From NCBI RefSeq assembly GCF_007828865.1, contig NZ_VIVK01000002.1, positions 776,602-840,601 of the forward strand: a DNA stretch of 64,000 bases, read 5' to 3'. Below the pieces are notes generated by a model, which worked only from the letters and a program-made list of their open reading frames with translations, searched no databases and had not been told where the DNA came from. Source of the DNA: Kribbella amoyensis (GTDB lineage Bacteria; Actinomycetota; Actinomycetes; Propionibacteriales; Kribbellaceae). Made by a program: the position numbers and the translations under genes. Below, one piece after another: positions 17,312 through 25,888 of this stretch (position 1 is the first letter of the stretch; each line of letters opens with the position of its first letter).

Positions 17312-18403
17312 ATGAGCGCCGATCTGCACTTCACCGTTGAGCCAAACACCCATCCGGCCAGCGACGACCAGCGCGCCACGATCCTGGCGAACCCGGGATT
17401 CGGGCAGTACTTCTCCGACCACATGGCGATCGCCACCTGGACCCAGGAGAACGGCTGGCACGACGCGAGGATCACCGCCTTCGGGCCGCTGGAGCTGTCT
17501 CCGGCGACCTCGGTGTTCCACTACGCCCAGACCATCTTCGAAGGGATGAAGGCCTACCGGCATCCCGACGACTCGATCCACACCTTCCGGCCGGAGGCGA
17601 ACGCGGTCCGGTTCGCCCGGTCCGCGCGGCGGCTCGCGCTGCCGGAGCTGCCCGAGTCCGCCTTCCTGGAGTCGCTGGTCAAGCTGGTCGAGATCGACAA
17701 GGCGTGGGTCCCCAGCGGTGGGGAGACGTCGCTCTACCTGCGGCCGTTCATGTTCGGTTCGGACCCGTTCCTCGGTGTCCGCCCGTCCGCCCGGGTGACG
17801 TACTGCGTGATCGCGTCGCCGGCCGGTTCGTACTTCGCGAACGGCGTGAAGCCGGTCCGGATCTGGCTCAGCGAGGAGTACACCCGCGCGGCCCCCGGTG
17901 GTACCGGCGCGGCGAAGACCGGCGGCAACTACGCGTCGTCGCTGCTCGCCCAGGCCGAGGCGATCGAGCAGGGCTGTGACCAGGTCGCGTTCCTCGACGC
18001 GATCGAGAAGAAGTGGGTCGAGGAACTCGGCGGGATGAACCTGTACTTCGTCCTCGACGACAACTCGGTGGTCACCCCGGAACTGTCCGGCACGATCCTC
18101 GAGGGTGTCACCCGCGACTCGATCCTCAAGCTGGTCACCGATCTCGGCCACCACGTGACCGAGCGGAAGATCTCGATCGACGAGTGGCGCGAGGGTGCCG
18201 CCTCGGGCCGGATCCGCGAGGTCTTCGCCTGCGGCACCGCCGCGGTGATCACGCCGGTCGCGTCGCTGAAGTGGAAGGACGGCGAGGTGCAGGTTGCCGA
18301 CGGCAACGGTGGCCCCGTCACCGCCGCGGTCCGCGCCGCGCTGCTCGACCTGCAGTACGGCCGCACCGCCGACCCGCACGGCTGGATGACCCGGATCTGC
18401 TGA
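17312..18403 (+). CDS. ilvE: Branched-chain amino acid aminotransferase
   Basis: 363 residues, fold-type IV PLP enzyme. It transaminates the keto acids of Val, Leu and Ile with glutamate. Seen: the N-terminal FGQYFSDHM and YAQTIFEGMKAYR (family signature), the PLP Lys in AKTGGNYASSLLAQ, EELGGMNLYFV, and GTAAVITPVASLKWKDGE near the C-terminus. It ends at a strong bidirectional terminator shared with the convergent gene on the minus strand. Confidence 0.95.
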   Translation: MSADLHFTVEPNTHPASDDQRATILANPGFGQYFSDHMAIATWTQENGWHDARITAFGPLELSPATSVFHYAQTIFEGMKAYRHPDDSIHTFRPEANAVRFARSARRLALPELPESAFLESLVKLVEIDKAWVPSGGETSLYLRPFMFGSDPFLGVRPSARVTYCVIASPAGSYFANGVKPVRIWLSEEYTRAAPGGTGAAKTGGNYASSLLAQAEAIEQGCDQVAFLDAIEKKWVEELGGMNLYFVLDDNSVVTPELSGTILEGVTRDSILKLVTDLGHHVTERKISIDEWREGAASGRIREVFACGTAAVITPVASLKWKDGEVQVADGNGGPVTAAVRAALLDLQYGRTADPHGWMTRIC

Positions 18404-18414
18404 ACTCCGATCCC

Positions 18415-18447
18415 CAGACGGCCCGGCGCGCTGTGCCGGGCCGTCTG
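18415..18447. terminator. Bidirectional terminator between ilvE and the membrane protein gene
   Basis: CAGACGGCCCGGC (18415-18427) and GCCGGGCCGTCTG (18435-18447) form a perfect 13-bp stem with a seven-base loop. It lies between two convergent genes, so it can serve both. T tracts are weak. Confidence 0.75.
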
Positions 18448-18450
18448 CTG

Positions 18451-18942
18451 TCAGGAGCGGATCTTCTTGAGGGCGACGACAGAGACGACGGTCGCGATGG
18501 ACCAGAGGCCGAGGGCGACGGCCGGCGCGCCGGTCCAGGAGACCGACGTCCGGAAGGTGTCGTCCGGCTGGTTCGCGACGATGACGATCGTCACCGCCAG
18601 CCCGCCGATGCCCATCAGGACCGTGGCACCGGTCTCCGGCCGGACCAGCAGGAACCCGAGCGCCGACAGAAGGTATAGCAGAAAGAGGATGGTGCCTTGG
18701 GCGTCCATCGGCGAGTTGCTGTCCGGAGTGAGGCCCAGCAAGCTGATCCCGCTGTAGAGGCGGATCTCGTCCCTCGACCCCGTCCGGCTGATGAGCCAGG
18801 TCGGTGCGAGCGTCACCAGCAATGCGAGCCCGATGCCGAATCCCATCAGCCGGAACTGAAGCCGGCTGAGCGTGCCCGAGGGCCGGAACAGCGCGGTACG
18901 GAGGTCTTCCTCGGAGGTGCCATGACTGCCGGCCTCGCTCAC
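18451..18942 (-). CDS. Four-helix integral membrane protein, unknown function
   Basis: 163 residues from a GTG at 18942, chosen because AGAAGGGA precedes it and because longer versions would run into the divergent gene. Hydrophobic helices: LMGFGIGLALLVTLAPTWLI, TILFLLYLLSALGFLLV, TVLMGIGGLAVTIVIVA and APAVALGLWSIATVVSVVAL. The cytoplasmic N-terminus is about 30 residues. The layout recalls DUF805-like small membrane proteins, but I do not assign a family. No functional motif is visible. Confidence 0.65.
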   Translation of the reverse strand: MSEAGSHGTSEEDLRTALFRPSGTLSRLQFRLMGFGIGLALLVTLAPTWLISRTGSRDEIRLYSGISLLGLTPDSNSPMDAQGTILFLLYLLSALGFLLVRPETGATVLMGIGGLAVTIVIVANQPDDTFRTSVSWTGAPAVALGLWSIATVVSVVALKKIRS

Positions 18943-19045
18943 AGGTACGTCCCTTCTCGCGGTGTCGAACTCACAGCATCTTTTCAGGTTTAGGGGTTGG
19001 GCAGTTGGTCGGCCTCTTCGCTTCGATTCGATAGGGTCTGGCGAC

Positions 19046-19444
19046 ATGAGCGGCTTTCCGGACGAGGTCGAGACGTACTACGCGGAACTCGCCCAGCGGC
19101 GAGGCTGGCAGGGCGACACCGCCCACGCCTTCCGCTCGACCGTGGAGTTGATCCGCGACCTCGACCGGAGCACCGCGGCCCGGACGTTCGGGGCCCGCGC
19201 GGACGAGGACGGGACCGACTGGTTGTACGAGGCGGTCTGGCACGAGCGGGAGTGGGTCGTGGTCCGCCAGCTCCAGGTCGCCGAGGACGGCACCATCCGG
19301 CGGTACTGGTGGCAGCGGGTGGAGGACGACGAGGGTTCGCTCACCGACGACGCGCTGGACCGGGACGAGTGGGGTCTGCGGCCGCTCGACCGGGAGGACT
19401 TCTACACCGCCTGGGACACGCCGGAATGGTCCCTCACCGCCTGA
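19046..19444 (+). CDS. Hypothetical acidic protein
   Basis: 132 residues, strongly acidic and Trp-rich (DWLYEAVWHEREWVVVRQL, RRYWWQRVEDDEG). No known motif, signal peptide or membrane segment. A TAGGGT -10 box (19032-19037) lies eight bases before the ATG. It is divergent from the membrane-protein gene, about 100 bp away. It does not appear to be part of the cimA operon, whose leader begins 95 bp downstream. Confidence 0.65.
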   Translation: MSGFPDEVETYYAELAQRRGWQGDTAHAFRSTVELIRDLDRSTAARTFGARADEDGTDWLYEAVWHEREWVVVRQLQVAEDGTIRRYWWQRVEDDEGSLTDDALDRDEWGLRPLDREDFYTAWDTPEWSLTA

Positions 19445-19539
19445 CAGCTGAACTCTCGGTGACCTCCGAGTACTGGATGTTCGCTTCGCGAGACAGAAAG
19501 TCCTGTTCGCGGACCAGCTGTGGCAGACTGCGAAATGTC

Positions 19540-19569
19540 ATGAAGAACCACCGGGGCATCATTATCTAG
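19540..19569 (+). CDS. cimA leader peptide (MKNHRGIII)
   Basis: A nine-codon ORF whose last three codons before TAG are ATC ATT ATC, all isoleucine. It lies 99 bases before citramalate synthase, which starts the threonine-independent isoleucine route. A 10-bp hairpin and an intrinsic terminator follow. The Ile run directly before the stop and the pathway of the downstream gene support an isoleucine-specific attenuator. A CAGACT box at 19524-19529 may be the -10, making the leader mRNA nearly leaderless. Confidence 0.75.
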   Translation: MKNHRGIII

Positions 19570-19599
19570 GCGCGCTCAGCCGGCAGTACCTGAGCGCGC
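19570..19599 (+). promoter_or_regulatory. Hairpin between Ile leader peptide and terminator
   Basis: GCGCGCTCAG (19570-19579) and CTGAGCGCGC (19590-19599) form a perfect 10-bp stem that begins at the base after the leader stop codon. Any ribosome on the last leader codons would cover its 5' arm. How it competes with the terminator is not clear from pairing alone. Confidence 0.65.
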
Positions 19600-19602
19600 A
19601 GA

Positions 19603-19629
19603 CCTCTCGCACCTTGCGGGAGGTTTTTT
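19603..19629 (+). terminator. Attenuator terminator of cimA
   Basis: CCTCTCGCA (19603-19611) pairs with TGCGGGAGG (19615-19623), 9 bp with one G-U pair and a three-base loop. Six T residues (19624-19629) follow directly. It lies between leader peptide and cimA. Confidence 0.85.
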
Positions 19630-19668
19630 GTTTGCCCGCGGCACTCCTCAGCCCATCGGAAGGCGACC

Positions 19669-21258
19669 ATGAGCACATCCGACGAATTCCACGTCTACGA
19701 CACCACTCTGCGCGACGGTGCGCAGCAGGAGGGGCTCGCGCTGTCCGTGGCCGACAAGATCGCCATCGCGCAGCACCTGGACGACCTGGGCGTCGGATTC
19801 ATCGAGGGTGGCTGGCCGGGTGCGGTGCCGAAAGACACCGAGTTCTTCGCCCGTGCGAAAACCGAGCTGCGTTTGCGCAACGCAACGTTCGCCGCGTTCG
19901 GTGCGACCCGCAAGCCCGGGGTCGCGGCGGCCGACGACGCGCAGGTCGCCGCGTTGCGGGAGTCGGGAGCCCCGGTCGTCACGTTGGTTGCCAAGAGCCA
20001 CGACGCGCACGTGGAGCGGGCGCTGCGGACCAGCCTGGACGAGAACCTGGCGATGGTCGCCGACACGGTCCGGCACCTCCGCGAGAACGGGCAGCGGGTC
20101 TTCCTCGACACCGAGCACTTCTTCGACGGGTACCGCGCCAACCGCGCGTACGCGCTGGAGGTCGTCCGGGTCGCCGCGGAGGCGGGCTCGGACGTGGTCG
20201 CGCTCTGCGACACCAACGGCGGGACGCTGCCGCGCGAGCTGCAGGAGATCGTCCGTGACGTGCTGGAGTCCACGGGCGCGCGGCTCGGGATCCACTGCCA
20301 CAACGACTCCGGGTGCGCGGTCGCCAACTCGATCGCCGCGGTCGAGGCCGGCGTGACCCACGTCCAGGGCACCGTCAACGGGTACGGCGAACGCACCGGC
20401 AACGCCGACCTGCTCGCCGTCGTGGCGAACCTGGAACTCAAGCGCGGGATGAAGCTGCTGCCCGAAGGCAACCTGGCCGAGTCGTTCCGGATCGCGCACG
20501 CGATCGCCGAGGTGACGAACGTGCCACCGTCGGCCCGCCAGCCGTACGTCGGGCTGTCCGCGTTCGCGCACAAGGCCGGGCTGCACGCCAGCGCGATCAA
20601 GGTGGACCCGGACCTGTACCAGCACACCGATCCGGGCCTGGTCGGCAACGACATGCGCATGCTGGTGTCCGAGATGGCCGGCCGGGCGAGCGTGGAGCTG
20701 AAGGGCAAGGAGCTCGGGTTCGACCTCGGCAACGACCGCGAACTGGTCAGCCGGGTCACCGACCGGGTGAAGGAGATGGAGTCCCGCGGCTACACCTTCG
20801 AGGCTGCCGACGCGTCGTTCGAGCTGCTGCTCAGCGAGGAGGTCGCCGGCCACCGGGCGAGCTTCTTCGACGTCGAGTCCTGGCGGGTGATCACCGAGTC
20901 CCGCGCGGACGGCGAGGCGGTGTCGGAGGCGACGGTCAAGCTGGTCGCCGGCGGTGAGCGCGAGGTGGTGACCGGGGAGGGCAACGGTCCCGTCAACGCG
21001 CTCGACCACGCGCTCCGGGTCGCGATCGAGCGGGCGTACCCGGTGGTGAACAAGTTCGAGCTGGTCGACTACAAGGTCCGCATCCTCGACCAGGGCCACG
21101 GCACGGACGCGGTGATCAGAGTGCTCATCCAGACCTCGGACGGGGAGCGGTCCTGGGTCACGGTCGGCGTCGGGCACAACATCGTCGAGGCGTCCTGGGA
21201 GGCGCTCGTCGACGGGGTCACGTTCGGTCTGCTCCGGCACAAGGAGGTGGTCCGGTGA
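19669..21258 (+). CDS. cimA: (R)-citramalate synthase
   Basis: 529 residues of the DRE-TIM metallolyase superfamily. The family condenses pyruvate and acetyl-CoA to citramalate, giving 2-ketobutyrate for isoleucine without threonine deaminase. Motifs: YDTTLRDGAQQEGLALS, LCDTNGGTLP, and the metal-binding GIHCHNDSGCAVANS. The C-terminal LeuA-dimer allosteric domain begins around 400. CimA rather than LeuA is favoured by overall similarity to the CimA subfamily, the WPGAVPKDTEFF region, and the Ile-rich attenuator upstream. Its products feed LeuCD and LeuB, both in this window. It ends overlapping the next start (GTGA). Confidence 0.9.
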   Translation: MSTSDEFHVYDTTLRDGAQQEGLALSVADKIAIAQHLDDLGVGFIEGGWPGAVPKDTEFFARAKTELRLRNATFAAFGATRKPGVAAADDAQVAALRESGAPVVTLVAKSHDAHVERALRTSLDENLAMVADTVRHLRENGQRVFLDTEHFFDGYRANRAYALEVVRVAAEAGSDVVALCDTNGGTLPRELQEIVRDVLESTGARLGIHCHNDSGCAVANSIAAVEAGVTHVQGTVNGYGERTGNADLLAVVANLELKRGMKLLPEGNLAESFRIAHAIAEVTNVPPSARQPYVGLSAFAHKAGLHASAIKVDPDLYQHTDPGLVGNDMRMLVSEMAGRASVELKGKELGFDLGNDRELVSRVTDRVKEMESRGYTFEAADASFELLLSEEVAGHRASFFDVESWRVITESRADGEAVSEATVKLVAGGEREVVTGEGNGPVNALDHALRVAIERAYPVVNKFELVDYKVRILDQGHGTDAVIRVLIQTSDGERSWVTVGVGHNIVEASWEALVDGVTFGLLRHKEVVR

Positions 21259-21524
21259 GCCTGGTGATCGCCGAACCCGAGGTTGAGCGCCCTGCGCTGG
21301 TCGAGCGCACGGTCACGGTCTTCACCGCGAAGGTCGTGGAGACGCGCGGCCTGATCGCCCGGATCGCCGTGCTGCTGAACCCGTACGACGTGCGCGAGCT
21401 GAGGTTGTCGCTCGACGAGAGCACGTTGTACGTCGCGGTCGAGGGCGCCGGATTCGACGCCGGGCGGGTCGCTGCCCGGCTGGACAAGGTCGTCGGCGTG
21501 CTGGACGTCACGGTCTCGCACTGA
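21255..21524 (+). CDS. Small ACT-like protein coupled to cimA
   Basis: 89 residues. GTG at 21255 overlaps the cimA stop by four bases, so the two are translated together. Predicted pattern: strand (TVTVFTAKV), helix (GLIARIAVLLN), strand (ELRLSLDESTLYVAVEG), helix (AGRVAARLDKV), strand (VLDVTVS). This beta-alpha-beta-beta-alpha-beta order is the ACT fold of small regulatory subunits such as IlvN/IlvM. I do not recognise a named family. A role as an amino-acid-sensing partner of citramalate synthase is inferred. The downstream region 21525-21629 has GC-rich hairpins only. Confidence 0.65.
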   Translation: MSLVIAEPEVERPALVERTVTVFTAKVVETRGLIARIAVLLNPYDVRELRLSLDESTLYVAVEGAGFDAGRVAARLDKVVGVLDVTVSH

Positions 21525-21629
21525 GCTCGAGCTTCGATGCCGGCCTGATCCCCCTGGCCGGAGAGGACGCCCGCCTGATCCCCGGGCGCCGGCGAACTTT
21601 GGTCCGCCGACGCCCTCACAGATCTAGGC

Positions 21630-22700
21630 TCAGTCCCAGCTGAGGCCGCCGCCCGATTGGTACTCGATCACGCGGGTCTCGAAGAAGTTCTTCTCCTTCT
21701 TCAGGTCCATCACCTCCGACATCCAGCCGAACGGGTTCCGGGTCTCGCCGAAGATCGGGGCCAGGCCGATCTGCTCGGCGCGCCGGTCGGTGACGAAGTG
21801 CATGTACTGCTCGCACAGGTCCGCGGTCAGGCCGAGCATCCCGTTCGGCATCGTCGCGCGGCCGTACGCGACCTCGAGCTCGCACGCCTCGGTGAGCATC
21901 TGCCGCACCTCGGCCTGGAACGCGGTGGTCCACAGGTGCGGGTTCTCCAGTTTGATCTGGTTGATGCAGTCGATGCCGAAGTTCAGGTGGATCGACTCGT
22001 CGCGCAGGATGTACTGGTACTGCTCGGCGATCCCGACCATCTTGTTGCGCCGGCCGAGCGACAGGATCTGCGCGAACCCGGTGTAGAACCACATCCCCTC
22101 GAACACCACGTAGAACGCGATCAGGTCCCGCAGGAAGTCCGTGTCCGACTCCGGCGTCCCGGTCTTGAAGTCCGGGTCCTCCAGGTGCCGGGTGTACTTC
22201 AGCGCCCAGGCGTCCTTGTCGGAGATCGACGGCACCTCCCGGTACATGTTGAACAGCTCGCCCTCGTCCAGTCCGAGCGAGGTACAGATGTACTGGAAGG
22301 TGTGCGTGTGCACGGCCTCTTCGAACGCCTGGCGGAGCAGGTACTGCCGGCACTCGGGGTTGGTCAGCTGCCGGTAGACCGCGAGCACGATGTTGTTCGC
22401 GACCAGGGACTCCGCGGTGGCGAAGAAGCCGAGGTTGCGCTTCAGCATCAGCCGCTCGTCCTCGGTCAGGCCGTCCGTGCTCTTCCACAGCGCGATGTCG
22501 GCCTGCATCGAGACCTCGGTCGGCATCCAGTGGTTGTTGCAGCCGGCCAGGTACTTGTCCCAGGCCCACTGGTACTTCAGCGGCAGCAGCTGGTTCACGT
22601 CCGCGCGGGCGTTGATCATCGCCTTGTCGGCGACCTCGATCCGGGACGCGCCGACGGCGATCTCGCCCAGTCCGGTCACGTTGCTGCTGGTGGTGGTCAC
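21630..22700 (-). CDS. nrdB: Ribonucleotide reductase class Ia, beta subunit
   Basis: 356 residues. It carries the di-iron/tyrosyl radical site that starts reduction of ribonucleoside diphosphates by NrdA. Iron ligands are visible in the helices around ATAESLVANNIV, RQAFEEAVHTHTFQ, FYVVFEGMWFY and RDESIHLNFG. GTG at 22700 overlaps the nrdA stop (GTGA). The longer upstream reading frame is only nrdA read in another frame. It is the last gene of the nrdAB operon controlled by the cobalamin riboswitch. Confidence 0.93.
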   Translation of the reverse strand: MTTTSSNVTGLGEIAVGASRIEVADKAMINARADVNQLLPLKYQWAWDKYLAGCNNHWMPTEVSMQADIALWKSTDGLTEDERLMLKRNLGFFATAESLVANNIVLAVYRQLTNPECRQYLLRQAFEEAVHTHTFQYICTSLGLDEGELFNMYREVPSISDKDAWALKYTRHLEDPDFKTGTPESDTDFLRDLIAFYVVFEGMWFYTGFAQILSLGRRNKMVGIAEQYQYILRDESIHLNFGIDCINQIKLENPHLWTTAFQAEVRQMLTEACELEVAYGRATMPNGMLGLTADLCEQYMHFVTDRRAEQIGLAPIFGETRNPFGWMSEVMDLKKEKNFFETRVIEYQSGGGLSWD

Positions 22701-25537
22701 TGGCAGGCCTCGCAGTCGGGGTCGTCGATCTTGCAGACAGCGGGTGTTTCCGGCGTGACCGGGACCGCGTTGAGGCGGCCGTCGGTGCCCTTCAGGGTGG
22801 ACTTCTCCACGTGGGTGGCGGACTGGGAGCGCAGGTAGTACGTGGTCTTCAGCCCGTGCCGCCAGGCCGAGCGGTAGAGCTCGTCGAGCGCTTTGCCGGA
22901 CGGGGCGGACATGTACAGGTTCAGCGACTGCGCCTGGTCCAGCCACTTCTGCCGCCGGGACGCCGCCTTCACCAGCCAGGCCGGCTCCACCTCGAACGCG
23001 GTCGCGTACAGCTCGCGTAGATCGGCCGGCACCCGGTCGATGCGGGACAGGATCCCGTCGTGGTACTTCAGGTCCGACACCATCACCTGGTCCCACAGCC
23101 CGCGTGCCTTGAGGTCGGCGACCAGGTACGGATTGGCGACGGTGAACTCGCCGGACATGTTCGACTTCACGAACAGGTTGCGGTAGATCGGTTCGATCGA
23201 CTGGCTCACGCCGCAGATGTTCGAGATGGTCGCGGTCGGGGCGATCGCGAGGACGTTCGAGTTCCGCATCCCGTCCCGCAGGACCTTGGCGCGCAGCGTG
23301 TCCCAGTCGAGTTGCCGGCTGGTGTCGACGGTCAGGTCACCGCCCCGGGCCTCCCGCAGCAGCTCGATCGAGTCGACCGGCAGCACACCCCGGCTCCACA
23401 GCGACCCGTCGTACGACTCGTACCGGCCGCGCTCGGCCGCCAGGTCGCTCGACGCCTCGATCGCGTGGTAGCTGATCTGCTCCATCGAGCTGTCCGCGAA
23501 CGCGACCGCGGTGTCGGAGGAGTACGGGATCCGCAGCGCGAAGAGCGCGTCGGCGAAGCCCATCAGGCCGAGTCCGACGGGACGGTGCCGCTGGTTGGCC
23601 CGCTCGGACTCCGGGGTCGTGTAGAGGTTCACGTCGATCACGTTGTCGAGCATCCGGACCGCGGTCTTCACCGTGGCGCGGAGCAGGTCGGCGTCGAGGC
23701 CGGACCCGGTCAGGTGGGCGACCAGGTTGACCGAGCCGAGGTTGCAGACCGCGGTCTCGTCGACCGTCGTGTTCAGGGTGATCTCGGTGCACAGGTTCGA
23801 CGAGTGGACGACGCCGTCGTGCTGCTGCGGCGACCGCAGGTTGCAGGCGTCCTTGAAGGTGATCCACGGGTGCCCGGTCTCGAAGAGCACGGTCAGCATC
23901 CGGCGCCACAGCTCGACGGCCTTGATCCGCCGGAGCACTCGGATCTCACCACGATCCGCTGCCTGCTCGTACCCGACGTACGCCTCGGCGAAAGCGGTCC
24001 CGTACAGGTCGTGCAGTTCCGGCACCTCGTCGGGCGAGAACAGCGTCCACTCGCCGCCGGCCTCGACCCGCTGCAGGAACAGGTCGGGCACCCAGTTCGC
24101 GGTGTTCATGTCGTGGGTCCGGCGGCGTTCGTCCCCGGTGTTCTTGCGGAGATCGAGAAACTCCTCGATGTCCAGGTGCCACGTCTCCAGATACGCGCAG
24201 ACGGCACCCCGACGTTTTCCTCCCTGATTGACTGCGACGGCGGTGTCGTTGGCGATCTTGAGGAACGGCACGACGCCCTGGGACTCGCCGTTGGTGCCGC
24301 GGATCTTCGCGCCGATCCCGCGGACCGGGGTCCAGTCGTTGCCCAGGCCACCGGAGTACTTGGCCAGCAGGGCGTTGTTGCGGATCCCGGCGAAGATGCC
24401 GGCCAGGTCGTCGTCGACCGTGGTCAGGAAGCACGACGACAGCTGCGGCCGGGTGGTCCCGGAGTTGAACAGCGTCGGCGTGGACGACATGAACCGGAAC
24501 GAGCTGAGCAACTCGTAGAACTCGATCGCCCGGTCCTCCCGGTCGTCCTCCTCGAGCGCGATCCCCATCGCGACCCGGAGGAAGAACGCCTGCGGAAGCT
24601 CGAACCGCACCTTGTCGATGTGCAGCAGATAGCGGTCGTACAAGGTCTGCAGACCGAGGAACGCGAAGTCGAGATCCCGCTCGGGCCGGATCGCCGCGGC
24701 CAGCTTGGGCAGGTCGAACGTGGCCAGCTCCGGATCGAGCAGCCCGGCCTCGATCCCGGTCTCGATGTACCGCGGGAAATACTCGACGTACGCCGTGGCC
24801 ATGTCGGCCTGGCTTGCCTGCCGGGGCTCACCGTGCACCCGGCCGAGCGTCTCGCGACGGATCTGGTCGAGCAGCAACCGCGAGGCGGCGTAGCTGTACT
24901 CCGGCTCGGTCTCGACGTACGAGCGGGCCGCCATCACCAGCGCGAGCTCGACCTCGTGCTGGGCGATGCCGTCGTAGCAGGAGCCGAGGGTCTCGTTCAG
25001 GATCAGTTCGGCGTCGACCGCGTCGAGTCCGGCGGCCGCCTCGGCGACGACGACGCGCAGCCGCTCGACGTCCAACGGCGCCGTACTGCCGTCGGCGGCG
25101 CGGACCGTCAGCCCCGGTCGCTCGCTGCCGAGCTCGGCCGCGTCCTCCGGGGTGCGGGCCTTGGTGCGCTCCTCGCGGTAGAGCACGTACGCCCGGGCGA
25201 CCTGGTGCTCGCCGGCCCGCATCAGGGCGAGCTCGACCTGGTCCTGGATGTCCTCGACCTGGACACTGCGCCGCGCGTCACCGCGGGAGGTCAGAGCGGC
25301 CACGACCCGCTCGGTCAGCTCGACGACGAGGTCCCGGACCCGGTGGCTGCCACCGGCCTCGGGGCCCTCGACAGCGAGGAAGGCCTTGCTGAGCGCGACC
25401 GAGATCTTGGTCTGGTCGAAGCTGGTACTGCCGCCGTCGCGACGCACGACGGTGAGTTGGATCGGGGCCGCCGACGGATCCGCGGGGTCCGCGGCTGTCC
25501 GGCCGGGGCCTGACTGGGTTGCTGAAGCAATGGTCAC
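22697..25537 (-). CDS. nrdA: Ribonucleotide reductase class Ia, alpha subunit
   Basis: 946 residues. It reduces ribonucleotides to deoxyribonucleotides for DNA synthesis. N-terminal ATP-cone (about 20-130; IQLTVVRRDGGSTSFDQTKI) and what looks like a second cone (about 135-215) precede the catalytic barrel. Active-site features: SSCFLTTVDDDL (redox Cys), the NLCTEITLNT region (radical-transfer Cys and Glu), and PTATISNICGVSQSIEP. The C-terminal Cys pair in DPDCEACQ shuttles electrons from thioredoxin or glutaredoxin. GTG 25537 is chosen for the GGAGAGAG site eight bases upstream; longer starts would run into the riboswitch. Confidence 0.94.
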   Translation of the reverse strand: MTIASATQSGPGRTAADPADPSAAPIQLTVVRRDGGSTSFDQTKISVALSKAFLAVEGPEAGGSHRVRDLVVELTERVVAALTSRGDARRSVQVEDIQDQVELALMRAGEHQVARAYVLYREERTKARTPEDAAELGSERPGLTVRAADGSTAPLDVERLRVVVAEAAAGLDAVDAELILNETLGSCYDGIAQHEVELALVMAARSYVETEPEYSYAASRLLLDQIRRETLGRVHGEPRQASQADMATAYVEYFPRYIETGIEAGLLDPELATFDLPKLAAAIRPERDLDFAFLGLQTLYDRYLLHIDKVRFELPQAFFLRVAMGIALEEDDREDRAIEFYELLSSFRFMSSTPTLFNSGTTRPQLSSCFLTTVDDDLAGIFAGIRNNALLAKYSGGLGNDWTPVRGIGAKIRGTNGESQGVVPFLKIANDTAVAVNQGGKRRGAVCAYLETWHLDIEEFLDLRKNTGDERRRTHDMNTANWVPDLFLQRVEAGGEWTLFSPDEVPELHDLYGTAFAEAYVGYEQAADRGEIRVLRRIKAVELWRRMLTVLFETGHPWITFKDACNLRSPQQHDGVVHSSNLCTEITLNTTVDETAVCNLGSVNLVAHLTGSGLDADLLRATVKTAVRMLDNVIDVNLYTTPESERANQRHRPVGLGLMGFADALFALRIPYSSDTAVAFADSSMEQISYHAIEASSDLAAERGRYESYDGSLWSRGVLPVDSIELLREARGGDLTVDTSRQLDWDTLRAKVLRDGMRNSNVLAIAPTATISNICGVSQSIEPIYRNLFVKSNMSGEFTVANPYLVADLKARGLWDQVMVSDLKYHDGILSRIDRVPADLRELYATAFEVEPAWLVKAASRRQKWLDQAQSLNLYMSAPSGKALDELYRSAWRHGLKTTYYLRSQSATHVEKSTLKGTDGRLNAVPVTPETPAVCKIDDPDCEACQ

Positions 25538-25697
25538 AAGCGCTCTCTCCACGCGAGTCTCTTGATCGACCGGGACCCGCGGCGAGCGCACGACGAAACA
25601 GGCAGCACAGAGCCCGGACCAGCGGTCATGTGGATCTGCTCCTGTTACGCCCTGCGGCCCGCCCTCGAGGCCTCGGACAGCGCGTACCGGCGGTACG

Positions 25698-25800
25698 CGC
25701 GCCGGTGGCAGGTATTCGGGCTCACGGGGCACATTCCCCGCTGACCGCTGCGGGGCAGCCCCGGAGTTCCACCGGATTCCCCTGACCACCAGTACGCAAG
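25698..25800 (-). ncRNA. Cobalamin (B12) riboswitch upstream of nrdAB
   Basis: On the minus strand, with gaps, the B12 core reads GGAATCCGGTG, AACTCCGG, CTGCCCCGCAGCGGT, and the closing GAGCCCGAATACCTGCCA. These match the conserved GAATCCGGTG-AACTCCGG-CTGCCCCGC and GAATACCTGCC boxes. A perfect hairpin follows on the nrdA side (GCGCGTACC/GGTACGCGC, about 25680-25700) and may be part of the expression platform. In Streptomyces an equivalent element represses class Ia reductase when B12 is present, so that the B12-dependent class II enzyme (nrdJ, not in this window) is used. Confidence 0.93.
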
Positions 25801-25817
25801 AGACTAGGGCGGCACCC

Positions 25818-25863
25818 CCAGATCTTGTGTCGCGACACGCCGCATGTCGCACATCTTGTGGTG
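25818..25863 (-). promoter_or_regulatory. Two NrdR-like boxes before nrdAB
   Basis: ATCTTGTG occurs at 25822-25829 and again at 25853-25860, exactly 31 bp apart, three helical turns, the spacing typical of tandem NrdR boxes. Both lie upstream of a TAGTCT box (minus strand, 25802-25807) that could be the -10. NrdR binding is inferred. Confidence 0.65.
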
Positions 25864-25888
25864 TCCGGCACGAAATCGGCGGAGAGGC

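Noticed and set aside
19540..19630. T-box riboswitch before cimA or ilvB
   Set aside because: No specifier loop or AGGGTGGNACCGCG-type T-box sequence is visible; short Ile- or Ile/Leu/Val-coding ORFs explain both leaders better.
22811..25513. Long plus-strand open frames (up to 817 codons) opposite nrdA
   Set aside because: They mirror the codon periodicity of nrdA, carry Arg/Gly/Ala-rich nonsense sequence and lack any recognisable motif; nrdA itself is unmistakable.
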